Shown one piece after another: positions 34,327 to 42,891 of a stretch of 58,958 nucleotides of DNA (positions are counted from its first letter, which is position 1; each line of letters starts with the position of its first letter). The notes beneath the pieces are model-generated. The model saw only the letters and a list, made by a program, of their open reading frames with translations, searched no databases and was not told the DNA's origin. A program made the translations under genes and the position numbers. Origin of the DNA: Oscillospiraceae bacterium Zagget6 (GTDB lineage: Bacteria; Bacillota; Clostridia; Oscillospirales; Oscillospiraceae); contig MSHH01000080.1 in assembly GCA_001941075.1 (NCBI GenBank), positions 1 to 58,958 on the forward strand. The letters run 5' to 3'.

Positions 34327-35408
34327 ACTTTACCACCTCTTACCTTTCGGTCAGCCAGGGCGAACCACACCGCCGCCGCCAGGCACAGCACCGCCAGCAG
34401 CACCGCCAGCGCCCGGGAGACGGGCAGCAGCACCGCCCAGACCACACAGCCAACGGTCAGTATAGCCAGGAACAGCGTCATTAATCGGTAGAAGCTCCTG
34501 CCGGAGAGGGCCATTTTCTTCTGCTGGAAGTCGATGAGCTTTTTGATTTGGGGGGAGGCGATAGCCACCGCCACGATGAGGGCGGAGACCAGCTTCAGCG
34601 CCGAGGCGGGCAGATTGAACCGCAGGGCGATGGCAACGATGACCCGGTACAGGCAGCTGCCCAGCACCACGCCCACGGCCCGCAGGGGGATGGTCCCCCG
34701 GTTGCCCACCAGAGTCTCACCGATGATGAGGGAGGCCAGGGCGATGGTCACCATGCCCGACCCCATGTTGATGTCGCAGGACTTCTGGTATTCCCCCAGC
34801 AGACAGCCCCCCAGCCCGGTGATGGCCCCGGAGATACACAGGCCCACCGTGGTGGTGAAGGCCGGGTTGATGGAGGAGGACTTGACCATGTCGGCGTTGT
34901 CGCCGGTGGCCCGGATGGAGAGGCCCAGCCGGGTGTTCAGGAATTGCAGTAGCAGCACCAGCACGACAGCCGTAAACAGCAGTCCCACGATGAGCTTGTA
35001 ATAGTCCACCAGGGGGGTGCCGGAGAGGGCGGATTTCATCATGGTGAAAACCGTCTCGGTGCTGTTCAGGCTCAGGGTGGACTTGCCCATAATAAGGATG
35101 TTGACGGTATAGAGGCCGGTGTTGACAATGATACCGGCCAGCAGGCTTTCGACCCCCAGCCGGGTCTGGAGGAACGCCGTCACGAAGCCGGAGAGCATAC
35201 AGGCTCCCATGGCCGCGAACAGGGCCAGGATGGGGTGACCCGCGATGGCCACCACGGAACCCACCGCGCAGCCCAGGGTAAAGCAGCCGTCGGTGGACAG
35301 GTCGCAGACGTTCAGCATGGAGTAGCTCAGGAACAGCGCCAGGGCCACCAGCGCGTAGATCACGCCCAGCTCCAGCGCGCTTTGGATGATGCTCCAGGTG
35401 ATAAACAT
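34320..35408 (-). CDS. ABC transporter permease (BPD_transp_2 type)
   Basis: Membrane subunit of the importer, 362 residues with about nine membrane segments in the LivH/RbsC-like BPD_transp_2 fold. Family features: the N-terminal GVIYALVALALFLSYSML segment, the STDGCFTLGCAVG loop and a conserved GLCISGAITGLGGCLLGEY stretch (in parts GLCISGAITG and GGCLLGEY). The C-terminal 70 residues add two further segments. It lies 105 bases after the binding-protein gene and overlaps the ATPase gene. Substrate is not deducible; tryptophan-like compounds are one precedent for this group. Confidence 0.9.
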   Translation of the reverse strand: MFITWSIIQSALELGVIYALVALALFLSYSMLNVCDLSTDGCFTLGCAVGSVVAIAGHPILALFAAMGACMLSGFVTAFLQTRLGVESLLAGIIVNTGLYTVNILIMGKSTLSLNSTETVFTMMKSALSGTPLVDYYKLIVGLLFTAVVLVLLLQFLNTRLGLSIRATGDNADMVKSSSINPAFTTTVGLCISGAITGLGGCLLGEYQKSCDINMGSGMVTIALASLIIGETLVGNRGTIPLRAVGVVLGSCLYRVIVAIALRFNLPASALKLVSALIVAVAIASPQIKKLIDFQQKKMALSGRSFYRLMTLFLAILTVGCVVWAVLLPVSRALAVLLAVLCLAAAVWFALADRKVRGGKVC

Positions 35409-35513
35409 GGCAAAAACCGCCTCTTTTCGCTCAAAAAGTCAGAGAGTAGATTGGGGATAAGGGCAAAGGCTCTTATCCCCAAAAAAGTGCCGGAAATCAG
35501 AGAAAGTCAGAGC

Positions 35514-36638
35514 TTACTCGAACTCCTCCGCAGTCTGGATCTCCACGACCTCGGTGCAGAGAGGCGCGAAGGTCTCCTTAATGGTGTCCAGGTCGAAGCC
35601 GATGGCCTCGCAGGTCTCGGTGTTGATGGTGGCGATGCCGTTGTCGAAGGTCATGACGGGGGTGGTGGCGGGGTCAGCGCCGCTCACCAGCAGGTCCACC
35701 ACCATGTCGGCGGTCATGACGCCCAGGTTGGAGTAGTCCACGCCGTAGCCGCAGAACGCGCCGTTCAGGGCGAAGGAGTCCGCGCCAGCGTAGTGGGGGA
35801 TCTGGGCCTCCTGGAGCAGCTCATAGATGGTCAGCTCGGCGGTCATGACGGTGTTGTCGGAGGGGGTGAACACTGCGTCCACGCCGTCGGTGATGAGGCT
35901 CTGGGTGGCCAGCAGGATGTCGTCGGTGGTGGAGCCGGTCTTTTCCTCATAGGCGATGCCGTTCTCATCACACCAGGCTTTGGCGTCCTCGATGGGCTGA
36001 GTGGAGGAATCCTGGGCGGTGTCGTACAGCAGACCCACCAGCGCCAGGTCGGGGTCGGCGGCCAGCATCAGGTTCATGATGGCGGTGGTGTCCAGCGCGT
36101 CAGAGGTGCCGGTCACGTTGCCGCCCGGCTCTTCCATGGATTCCACCAGGCCCGCGCCCACAGGGTCGGAGACGGCGGAGAACACCACGGGGATGTCGGT
36201 GTCCTCAGTGGTGGCCTGCATGACGGTGGCGACGGGGGTGGCCACAGCCACGATCACGTCCACCTGGCTGGCGACCATGTCCGCGCCGATCTGGTTCAGC
36301 ACGGTGGCGTCGGCCTGGGCGTTGTCGTAGTTCACTTCAAAGGTGCAGCCCAGCTCTTCGCCCTTGGCGGCCAGCTCGGTCTGGATGTTCTCCACGATCT
36401 GGTTCAGGGAAGCGTCGTCCACCCAGTTGACGATGCCCACGGTGTAGGTCTCGCCGGAGACTTCGGCGGTGGCAGCTTCGGTGGAGCTGTCTGCGGTCTC
36501 GTCAGCGGCGGCGTCCTCGGTGGCGGCGGAGGATGTGGTATCCTCCGTGGTGGTGGCGGAGCTGGAGCTACTTCCACAGGCCGCCAGGCTCAGGGTCATT
36601 GCCAGGGCCAACAGCAGGGCAAACATTTTTTTCATCAA
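35514..36638 (-). CDS. ABC transporter substrate-binding lipoprotein (ABC_sub_bind family)
   Basis: Extracellular receptor of the importer, 374 residues. Lipoprotein signal peptide with lipobox SLAACG (Cys at residue 21), then an acidic Ser/Thr/Ala-rich linker to about residue 65, then the two-lobed ABC_sub_bind fold (TVGIVNWVDDASLNQIVE; QADATVLNQIGADMVASQVD; LVGLLYDTAQDSS). This family includes the tryptophan-binding TrpX of streptococci, but many members have unknown ligands. GAGGAGG lies 10 bases before the start. The promoter at 36807-36835 drives the operon through a leader of about 160 bases. The flavin transferase gene apbE lies just upstream on the same strand. Confidence 0.9.
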   Translation of the reverse strand: MMKKMFALLLALAMTLSLAACGSSSSSATTTEDTTSSAATEDAAADETADSSTEAATAEVSGETYTVGIVNWVDDASLNQIVENIQTELAAKGEELGCTFEVNYDNAQADATVLNQIGADMVASQVDVIVAVATPVATVMQATTEDTDIPVVFSAVSDPVGAGLVESMEEPGGNVTGTSDALDTTAIMNLMLAADPDLALVGLLYDTAQDSSTQPIEDAKAWCDENGIAYEEKTGSTTDDILLATQSLITDGVDAVFTPSDNTVMTAELTIYELLQEAQIPHYAGADSFALNGAFCGYGVDYSNLGVMTADMVVDLLVSGADPATTPVMTFDNGIATINTETCEAIGFDLDTIKETFAPLCTEVVEIQTAEEFE

Positions 36639-36800
36639 TAAGGACCTCCTCGATCTTTTTCAGGACGGTTACGGGAGCGATGCAGAAAGAAAAAGCACCC
36701 CTCATCCCCACCTCGGGACAAGAGCTGCTGCTTTCGCGGCGGCACCCAAATTGGCAATCATTGCCGACGGGAAGTACGTTGCTCCCGCAACGATTTACCA
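36639..36800 (-). other. structured leader of the TrpXYZ-like operon
   Basis: About 160 untranslated bases. On the minus strand GTTGCGGGAGCAAC forms a hairpin and a TCCC/GGGA-centred helix is followed by GGGGTGCTTTTTCTTT (36689-36705), which resembles a terminator. This is the layout of an attenuator or riboswitch, but no known class was recognised and no T-box sequence is present. The stretch 36836-36950 shows no gene. Confidence 0.45.
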
Positions 36801-36806
36801 ACGTTT

Positions 36807-36835
36807 AGTATAACGGGGTTTTCTGCGTTTGTCAA
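36807..36835 (-). promoter_or_regulatory. promoter of the TrpXYZ-like operon
   Basis: On the minus strand a perfect TTGACA and TATACT are separated by 17 bases. Confidence 0.85.
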
Positions 36836-36950
36836 TGTTTCCTGCGGGGATTTGTACGGAAATGCCCGCAGGAGTTTCGTTCTGACGGCACCGGGGGACG
36901 CAGAAAAAGCAACCGTCGTCCAAAGGCTGGCAGACGGCTGCTGATTCATC

Positions 36951-37991
36951 TCAACTGAGCAGGGTATACCCCGCGTCTGCGGTGACGGCGTCCTCCAGCC
37001 CTGCGGTGACGTAGATTTCGCTGTCGGTAGTGATGAACACGGCCTGAAACTCGTCGCTGTGGGCCTGCCAGTAGGCGGTCCCTTCCTCCAGGCCCATGAT
37101 GAACAGGGCGGTGGAGAGGGCGTCGCCCAATGCGCCGTCGTCGGTGACGATGGTGACGGAGGTCAGGCCGCTGTCCGCCGGGTAGCCGGTGGCGGGGTCG
37201 ATGATGTGGTGGTAGGTCTCGCCGGTGGTCTCGTCGGTGAAGTACCGCTCGTAGGAGCCGGAGGTGATGACCGCCTGGTCCTCCACCTCGATGACCGCGA
37301 CAATGGCCCCCTCGCTGCCCACCGGGTCCTGAATGCCCACCCGCCAGAGGGAACCGTCGGGCTTGGCGCCCAGGCAGTGGATATTGCCGCCCAGGGAGAC
37401 CATGGCGGAGGTCACGCCCATCTCCTTGAACAGCTCCATAATGCGCTGGGAGGTGTAGCCCTTGGCGATGCCGCCCAGGTCGATGGACTGCCCTTCGCCC
37501 AGGGTGACGGTGGAAGTGGCGGCGTCATAGGTGACGCGGTCCGCGCCCACCAGGGCCAGAGCGGATCGCAGGTCGGACGCCTCCGGCACCTGATAGTCCT
37601 GGGTGGTGAAGCCCCACAGCTCCATCAGGGGGTAAACGGTGATGTCGAAAGCCCCGCCGGTGCTGTCATAAATCTCCAAAGCCCGCTCGATGAGGGCGGC
37701 GGTGTCCTCCGAGAGGACGGCGGTCCCGTCCCGGTTCAGCTGAGAGACCTCGCTGTCCTCGCTGCCCACAGACCACAGGGCCTCCAACCGCTGAATTTCC
37801 TCCACGGCGGCGTTCAGGGCCTCGTCCCGGTAACTGCCGTAGGCGGTCAGGGTCATGAAGGTGTCCATGGCGTCCAGGTACTGTGTGCTGGACTCCGCCG
37901 CCTCTGGGTCAGGCTCCACAGTCCCGGCGGCGCAGCCGGTCAGCAGCAGCGCAGAGAGCAGGCAGCAGAGGAAACAAGATAGCTTTTTCAT
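36951..37991 (-). CDS. apbE: FAD:protein FMN transferase, lipoprotein
   Basis: Attaches FMN from FAD covalently to Thr/Ser in target motifs outside the membrane. The 346-residue protein has a lipobox (LLLTGCAAG, Cys at residue 20) and the ApbE fold: DAMDTFMTLTAYG at the start, SQLNRDG, AFDITVYPLMELWGF, the flavin-binding SIDLGGIAKGY, SLGGNIHCLG, and HHIIDPATGYPADSG with the Mg-binding region and GDALSTALFIMG. Its substrates are evidently encoded across the MerR gene: three exported flavoproteins and the RnfD-RnfG fusion, all with flavinylation motifs. It lies alone on the minus strand. Confidence 0.95.
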   Translation of the reverse strand: MKKLSCFLCCLLSALLLTGCAAGTVEPDPEAAESSTQYLDAMDTFMTLTAYGSYRDEALNAAVEEIQRLEALWSVGSEDSEVSQLNRDGTAVLSEDTAALIERALEIYDSTGGAFDITVYPLMELWGFTTQDYQVPEASDLRSALALVGADRVTYDAATSTVTLGEGQSIDLGGIAKGYTSQRIMELFKEMGVTSAMVSLGGNIHCLGAKPDGSLWRVGIQDPVGSEGAIVAVIEVEDQAVITSGSYERYFTDETTGETYHHIIDPATGYPADSGLTSVTIVTDDGALGDALSTALFIMGLEEGTAYWQAHSDEFQAVFITTDSEIYVTAGLEDAVTADAGYTLLS

Positions 37992-38113
37992 GGTCGTTCT
38001 CCCTCGGTTTGGCGGTCACGCATTGTAAAAAGCCCCTTTTTCGCAATATTTCCCCAATTTAACAAAAAATGAAGGAGAAAACGAGAAAAAGACGGCAAAT
38101 TTTACAAAGCCTA

Positions 38114-38144
38114 TTGACCTGAGTGTTACACCCAACTTTATAAT
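38114..38144 (+). promoter_or_regulatory. MerR-type promoter (19-bp spacer) between apbE and merR
   Basis: TTGACC (38114-38119) and a perfect TATAAT (38139-38144) are 19 bases apart, the long spacer typical of MerR-controlled promoters. The spacer contains the palindrome GTGTTACAC. It points into the 3' end of the merR gene as antisense. On the opposite strand GTAACA and TAAAAT are also 19 bases apart and could drive apbE. Confidence 0.5.
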
Positions 38145-38161
38145 ATAGTTATTAGTGATAT

Positions 38162-39013
38162 TTATAATGGTGACGTGGGGGATTCTGTGCGAAGGGGAAT
38201 ACTCATCTGGCAATAATAGAAATATTTCCCGTCCTCCGGCGCTTCAAACAGATGCCGAACCAAAATCGGCCCCGCAGCCTTCTGGCCCTGGGCCTCCAGC
38301 GCGGCCAACGCCGGAGGGAGCATCTTCTGAATCTCTTCCTCATCGCTGCCTGCCTTGCCGCCGATGGTGGAGCGGGGGATCTTCAGGTAGTAGCAAAAGA
38401 CGCGGCAGGCGGGAAAACGCTCCACCTGACTGCCTCCCAGCTCCAGCAGCCGGGCCAGCTCCGCCGAAGCGGTGAAGCCAAAAATCACCTTTCCCTCCCG
38501 AATCAGCCTGCAATATTCCACCGCAGGCGTGGCTTCGGTCCAGTCGGACATGGCGGCGGTGTCCTCCGGAGAGAGGGGCAGGAACTCGGTCATCCCGGAG
38601 AAGGGGAAAAAGACCAGGTCGGGCCGCTCCTCTATGTCCCAGCTGCCCACCAGCGTCCCTTCGATTGCCTTCTGCTGGCAGGTGTGGACGAAGCGCAGCC
38701 CCTCCAGCGCCATGCTCCGCAACAGCTGCTCCCGCTCCAGCGCGGCGATGCGCAGGGCGTTCTCGTCAGTGTATTCCTCCAGGGTGGCCTCGTTGAGGAG
38801 GTGGCCGATCTCCCGCAGGGAGTAGCCCAGGTTTTGCAGCTTCTTGCTGATGAGGATGGCTGGGTACTGCGAGTGGTAGTAGTAACGGTACTGGTTGCCC
38901 TCCTCCCGCCGGGAGGTGAGGATGCCCTGCTTTTCGTAGTGCTTCACCAGGTCCCGGGTGACGCCCAGCCGTTGGGAAAATTCGCCCATGCGATATGTTT
39001 TTTGCTTTGCCAT
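38162..39013 (-). CDS. MerR-family transcriptional regulator
   Basis: A 283-residue regulator. The N-terminal winged helix-turn-helix (residues 5-70) reads YRMGEFSQRLGVTRDLVKHYE, in parts YRMGEFSQRLGV and DLVKHYEKQGIL, followed by the usual dimerisation helix (ALEREQLLRSM). The C-terminal 160 residues look like a ligand-binding domain of the GyrI-like kind, with Trp-, Phe- and Arg-rich strands. The start at ATG 39013 follows AGGAG; the 61 extra upstream codons are rejected. It is divergent from the tat-flavoprotein-rnf genes and convergent with a 19-bp-spacer promoter, so it is the best candidate regulator of this respiratory locus. Effector unknown. Confidence 0.88.
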   Translation of the reverse strand: MAKQKTYRMGEFSQRLGVTRDLVKHYEKQGILTSRREEGNQYRYYYHSQYPAILISKKLQNLGYSLREIGHLLNEATLEEYTDENALRIAALEREQLLRSMALEGLRFVHTCQQKAIEGTLVGSWDIEERPDLVFFPFSGMTEFLPLSPEDTAAMSDWTEATPAVEYCRLIREGKVIFGFTASAELARLLELGGSQVERFPACRVFCYYLKIPRSTIGGKAGSDEEEIQKMLPPALAALEAQGQKAAGPILVRHLFEAPEDGKYFYYCQMSIPLRTESPTSPL

Positions 39014-39199
39014 AGGGGTTCGCTCCTGTTTTATTTGAATTGATTCCTCTGACCTATAGTTTAGCGGAATGACAGCTGCTTTTCGATCATTTTTTTCGAT
39101 TTTTACCGGAATCAGACGGTTTGCGCCGCTCATCCGGTCCCGGTGTCGGCCAAGGGGCGGACACCTATTGAGAAAGGCATGAGAAAGGAGATACAACGC

Positions 39200-39703
39200 A
39201 TGAAAATTGGCTTTATGGAGCTGGTGGTCATCTTTATCGTGGCCCTGGTGGTCATCGGGCCGGACAAACTCCCGGAGTTCGCCAAAAAGCTGGGGGCGGG
39301 CCTGCGGGCCTTCCGGGAGGCCACCAACGACCTGACCTCGGAGATCCGGGAGAACGTGGTGGAACCCCTGGAGGAGGCACAGGCCCCCATCCGGGAGGCC
39401 ATGGAGCCTCTGGAAGAGATGGACAGGGAGATCAAAGGCAGCGTCAAAGAGGTGAAAACCTCTCTGAATAACATCGGAAAGCCGAAGAAAAAGACTGTCG
39501 CTGACAAAACGCAGCAGGCCCCTGCCGCCGAAACGCCGGAGACCCCGGCAGCGGAGACGGCGGTTTCGGAACCGGTGCAGGCCCCGGAGACGGAGAGCGT
39601 CTCCCCGGCCCCGGCGCCCGACGCGGCAGAGGGAGCGGATGCAGTTCCCCCGGCGGCGGAGGACGCCACGCTAAACCAAAATAAAGGAGGAGAAACCACA
39701 TGA
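39200..39703 (+). CDS. twin-arginine translocase TatA/TatB-family protein (long)
   Basis: Subunit of the Tat exporter for folded proteins, 167 residues. One membrane segment (residues 6-22, ELVVIFIVALVVIGP), the GP hinge and an amphipathic helix (DKLPEFAKKLGAGLRAFRE). After the helix comes a long acidic, Pro/Ala-rich tail (residues 85-167) more like TatB than TatA. The ATG at 39200 follows AAAGGAG by 9 bases; the 19 extra codons of the open frame are rejected. Its stop overlaps the next start as ATGA. A Tat system beside three Tat substrates suggests a dedicated exporter. Confidence 0.9.
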   Translation: MKIGFMELVVIFIVALVVIGPDKLPEFAKKLGAGLRAFREATNDLTSEIRENVVEPLEEAQAPIREAMEPLEEMDREIKGSVKEVKTSLNNIGKPKKKTVADKTQQAPAAETPETPAAETAVSEPVQAPETESVSPAPAPDAAEGADAVPPAAEDATLNQNKGGETT

Positions 39704-39885
39704 AAATCGGTACAACTGAGCTGATCGTTGTTCTGCTGATCGTAGTGGTCTTGTTTGGCCCCACGCAGATCCCCAAGCTGACCAAAATGCTGGGCAGCAG
39801 CATCAAGAACTTCCGGGACGGCATGAAGGACGAGGACAAGCCCGAACAGGCGGAGGAGAGCAAGCCCCAGGATGAACAGGCGTAA
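39700..39885 (+). CDS. tatA: twin-arginine translocase TatA-family protein (short)
   Basis: A 61-residue minimal TatA: one membrane segment (ELIVVLLIVVVLFGPTQIP) with the canonical FGP hinge, an amphipathic helix (KLTKMLGSSIKNFRDGMKD) and a short charged tail. It overlaps the long TatA/B gene by 4 bases and tatC by 14 bases, so all three are translationally coupled. AAAGGAGGAG precedes the start. The pairing of a long TatB-like and a short TatA protein is more like a three-component Tat system than the minimal TatAC of most Firmicutes. Confidence 0.92.
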   Translation: MKIGTTELIVVLLIVVVLFGPTQIPKLTKMLGSSIKNFRDGMKDEDKPEQAEESKPQDEQA

Positions 39886-40663
39886 GAAAAAAGCCCCGTC
39901 CGTGCCCGACAACGGGGAGATGAGCCTGAGCGGACACCTGAAAGAGCTGCGCAATCGCATCGTTATTTGCGTGGTCTTTCTGGTGGCCGCAGTGCTGGTG
40001 TGTCTGTTCTTCGCCCCCCAGCTGGTGGAGCTGTTCACCGACTTGGGAGAGGACTACGACTACAAGTTCGTCTACATCGCCCCCCAGGAGCTGCTGACGG
40101 TCCAACTGTCCATCGCCGCCATCGGCGGCCTGGTCATCAGCTCCCCCGTGATTTTCTACCACATCTACGCCTTTTGCGCCCCCGGCCTGAAAAAGCGGGA
40201 ACGGCTGTTCTTCCTGCTGGCCGTGGGCTTTGGCGCGGTGTGCTTTTGCGTGGGCGTGCTGTTCGCTTACAAAATCAGCGTCCCCTTCATGCTCTACTTC
40301 TTCATGGATCTGAGCGTGGGGACCGACGTGTCTGCCTCCGTCAGCATCCAGAGCTATGTCAACTTCCTGCTGACGGTGTTCGTGGTGTTCGGCGCAGTGT
40401 TTGAGCTGCCGGTGGTGTCCGTTCTGCTGACCCGCATCGGTCTGCTCAAACCCCAGTGGCTGGCCAAGTCCCGGAAGGTGCTGTTCGTCCTCATCTTCGT
40501 GCTGGCCGCCATCATCACCCCGCCGGACATCCTTTCCCAAATTATGGTAGCTTTTCCCATGATGGCCTTGCTGGAGCTGAGCATCTTCCTGTGCAAAATC
40601 TGCACAAAGGTGTGGCACCTGGACGAGGACGAGGAGGAGGAAGAATCTACCGGAGAAGCGTGA
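39872..40663 (+). CDS. tatC: Sec-independent protein translocase TatC
   Basis: Receptor of the Tat exporter that binds twin-arginine signals; 263 residues with six membrane segments. The TatC N-terminal motif (MSLSGHLKELRNRI) and the conserved SPVIFYHIYAFCAPGLKKRER region (parts SPVIFYHIYAF and PGLKKRER) are clear, as is FELPVV before segment 5. The tail is acidic (EDEEEEES). It overlaps tatA by 14 bases with GGAGGAGAG upstream. The next genes encode proteins with SRRDFIK signals, its probable cargo. Confidence 0.96.
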   Translation: MNRRKKKAPSVPDNGEMSLSGHLKELRNRIVICVVFLVAAVLVCLFFAPQLVELFTDLGEDYDYKFVYIAPQELLTVQLSIAAIGGLVISSPVIFYHIYAFCAPGLKKRERLFFLLAVGFGAVCFCVGVLFAYKISVPFMLYFFMDLSVGTDVSASVSIQSYVNFLLTVFVVFGAVFELPVVSVLLTRIGLLKPQWLAKSRKVLFVLIFVLAAIITPPDILSQIMVAFPMMALLELSIFLCKICTKVWHLDEDEEEEESTGEA

Positions 40664-40762
40664 CACCCATTCATTTTTGTTATTCCGCGGCCCGTGAGAA
40701 GACCGCCGGTATATAAGCGACCCCCTAGAGAAAACTAGGAATCTATTTGGGAGGAAAAATTT

Positions 40763-42811
40763 ATGGCCAAAAAACAGCCCATTTCCCGCCGGGACTTCAT
40801 CAAGGGCATGGCGGCAGGCGCAGCCAGCGTCGTGACCCTTGGCGTACTCCAGGCATGTGAAGCCGGAGGCTCCACTACTACCGCGGCCTCGTCTGCCGCT
40901 TCGTCTGCTGCTTCCAGCAGCGGCACCACTGCTGCCAGCTCCATGAGTTACACCCCCGGCACCTACTCCGCCAGCGCCGCCGGTATCGCCAGCGATGTCA
41001 CCGTCACCATGACCTTCGACGAGACCAGCATCACCGATGTGCAAATCGATGTTTCCGGCGAGACCGCCGACATCGGCGGCGCGATTGGCGACGATATGGC
41101 CCAGGCCATTCTGGACGCCCAGTCCTGCGATGTGGACGTGGTCTCCAGCGCCACCGTCACCAGCAACGCCATCAAGACTGCCGCCGCCGATTGTATCTCT
41201 CAGGCCAGCGGCACCACCGTCACCGTCAGCGAAGAAGAGGACAACGGCTCCTCCGACTGGCTGGGCGAAGCCCCCGAAATCTCCGAGGACGAGATCACCG
41301 AGACCCTGGACACCGAGGTCCTGGTAGTTGGCTGCGGCTCCGGCGGCTGGATCACCGCCATGACCGCCGCCGAAGAGGGCGCGAAGGTGCTGGTGGTGGA
41401 GAAGAAGGAGTCTCCCACCGGTCCCCGTGAGGACATCGGCTCCATCAACTCCAAGCTCCAGAAGGAATCCTTCGAGGAGTACCCGGAGTTTGAAATTGAC
41501 AAGATGGAAGCCCTCCAGGACATCGTCCGCTACGGCGCGGGCTATGTGAACTCCGACCTGATCCGCTGCTGGGAGGACAACAGCGGCGAGATGGTGGACT
41601 GGCTGACCGAGCTGCTGGAAGGCACCGGCAACTGGTACATGAGCCTGGAAGGTGGCGTGGGCGACACCAGCGACCCCGGCCGCGACAAGGCTTATGCCAC
41701 TGGTCACAGCCCTCACCTGACCGACGACGCTCCCGAGGACACCACTCTGAACTCCACCTTCCAGGCCCACTGTGACGACCTGGGTGTGGAGTGGAAACTG
41801 TCCACCGCTCTGGTCAAGCTGGAGCAGGACGACAGCGGCAAGGTCACCGGCATCATTGCTCAGGATCTGAGCGACAACCACTATGTTCGCGTCAACGCCA
41901 GCAAGGGCGTTATCATGTGTACCGGCGGCTACGCCACCAACACCGAAATGATGAAGGCGCTCCAGCCCCAGACCCTGGAGATGAAGGTCAACTATTCTAA
42001 GGGTTCCACCTGCGACGGCTCCGGCATCAAGGCCATGCTGTGGGCGGGGGCCAAGTTCAGCCCGGTCCACGCCTCCATGATGTTCAACCGCTGCTGCGTC
42101 AAGCCAGAAGACACTGCCGGATACGAGACCACCGGCGAATGGTTCTGGTTCGGTGAGCAGCCCTTCCTGAAAGTCAATCTGAACGGCGAGCGGTTCTGCA
42201 ACGAGTCCGGCCCCTACGAGTTCATGCTCCACTCCATGTGGATGCAGCCCTATCACACCTACTGCGACATCTTCGACGCCAACTGTGAGCAGTACGCCGA
42301 GCAGTTCGACGAAGTGGGCTGCTGCCGCCTGTTCGCCTTCCCCAACGGCGCGCTGTCCAACCGCACCTTTGAGGCTTGCTGGGAGTCCAACGAGGAACTG
42401 ATCGAGGCCGGTTACATCCAGAAGGCTGACACCCTGGAGGAGCTGGCCGAGAAGCTGAACATCCCCGCCGAGACCTTCGTGGCCACCGTGGAGCGCTACA
42501 ACGAGCTGTGCGCCGCCGGTGAGGACACCGATTACGGCAAGGAGACCCACCGCATGACCCCGGTGGACACCGCTCCCTTCTACGGCGTCCGTACCGCTGC
42601 CTGGCACCTGACCACCCTGAGCGGTTGCCTCATCAACACCGATATGCAGGTCATCCAGGAGGATGGCACCCCCATCGAGGGCCTGTACGCCACCGGTGAC
42701 TGCTCCGGCGGCTTCTTCGGCGACACCTATCCCAACCTGTTCACCGGCCTGGCCTGTGGCCGCACTATGACCTTTGGCCGTCGCGCTGCGAAAATCGTCG
42801 CGGCTCTGTGA
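40763..42811 (+). CDS. Tat-exported flavinylated FAD-dependent reductase, lipoprotein (paralog 1)
   Basis: Probable extracellular terminal reductase, 682 residues. Signal: SRRDFIKGMAAGA with lipobox-like VLQAC (Cys32). FMN_bind domain at about 63-147 with flavinylation motif DVVSSAT (FMN on Thr131). FAD_binding_2 domain from about 185 (VLVVGCGSGGW, CTGGYATN, YATGDCSGG). Fumarate reductases have an active-site Arg after NE and another in NRLGG; here the sequences are NESGPYEF and TYPNLFTG, so both are absent, while a His is kept in WHLTTLSG. The acceptor is therefore unlikely to be fumarate. GGGAGG precedes the start. First of three such genes leading into rnf. Cardiac-glycoside and cinnamate-type reductases of gut bacteria are comparable families. 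Confidence 0.9.
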   Translation: MAKKQPISRRDFIKGMAAGAASVVTLGVLQACEAGGSTTTAASSAASSAASSSGTTAASSMSYTPGTYSASAAGIASDVTVTMTFDETSITDVQIDVSGETADIGGAIGDDMAQAILDAQSCDVDVVSSATVTSNAIKTAAADCISQASGTTVTVSEEEDNGSSDWLGEAPEISEDEITETLDTEVLVVGCGSGGWITAMTAAEEGAKVLVVEKKESPTGPREDIGSINSKLQKESFEEYPEFEIDKMEALQDIVRYGAGYVNSDLIRCWEDNSGEMVDWLTELLEGTGNWYMSLEGGVGDTSDPGRDKAYATGHSPHLTDDAPEDTTLNSTFQAHCDDLGVEWKLSTALVKLEQDDSGKVTGIIAQDLSDNHYVRVNASKGVIMCTGGYATNTEMMKALQPQTLEMKVNYSKGSTCDGSGIKAMLWAGAKFSPVHASMMFNRCCVKPEDTAGYETTGEWFWFGEQPFLKVNLNGERFCNESGPYEFMLHSMWMQPYHTYCDIFDANCEQYAEQFDEVGCCRLFAFPNGALSNRTFEACWESNEELIEAGYIQKADTLEELAEKLNIPAETFVATVERYNELCAAGEDTDYGKETHRMTPVDTAPFYGVRTAAWHLTTLSGCLINTDMQVIQEDGTPIEGLYATGDCSGGFFGDTYPNLFTGLACGRTMTFGRRAAKIVAAL

Positions 42812-42891
42812 TTTGCCGCGCAAGGCTGTAAAACTGTCCCGCTGTGTGGAGGCCCCCTGCGCTTTCCACACAGCAGAAAGGAAGAGAAAAT

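Noticed and set aside
38252-39043. Plus-strand open frame of 263 codons opposite merR
   Set aside because: Shadow of the MerR gene, though it lies downstream of the 19-bp-spacer promoter, which may yield a non-coding antisense RNA.
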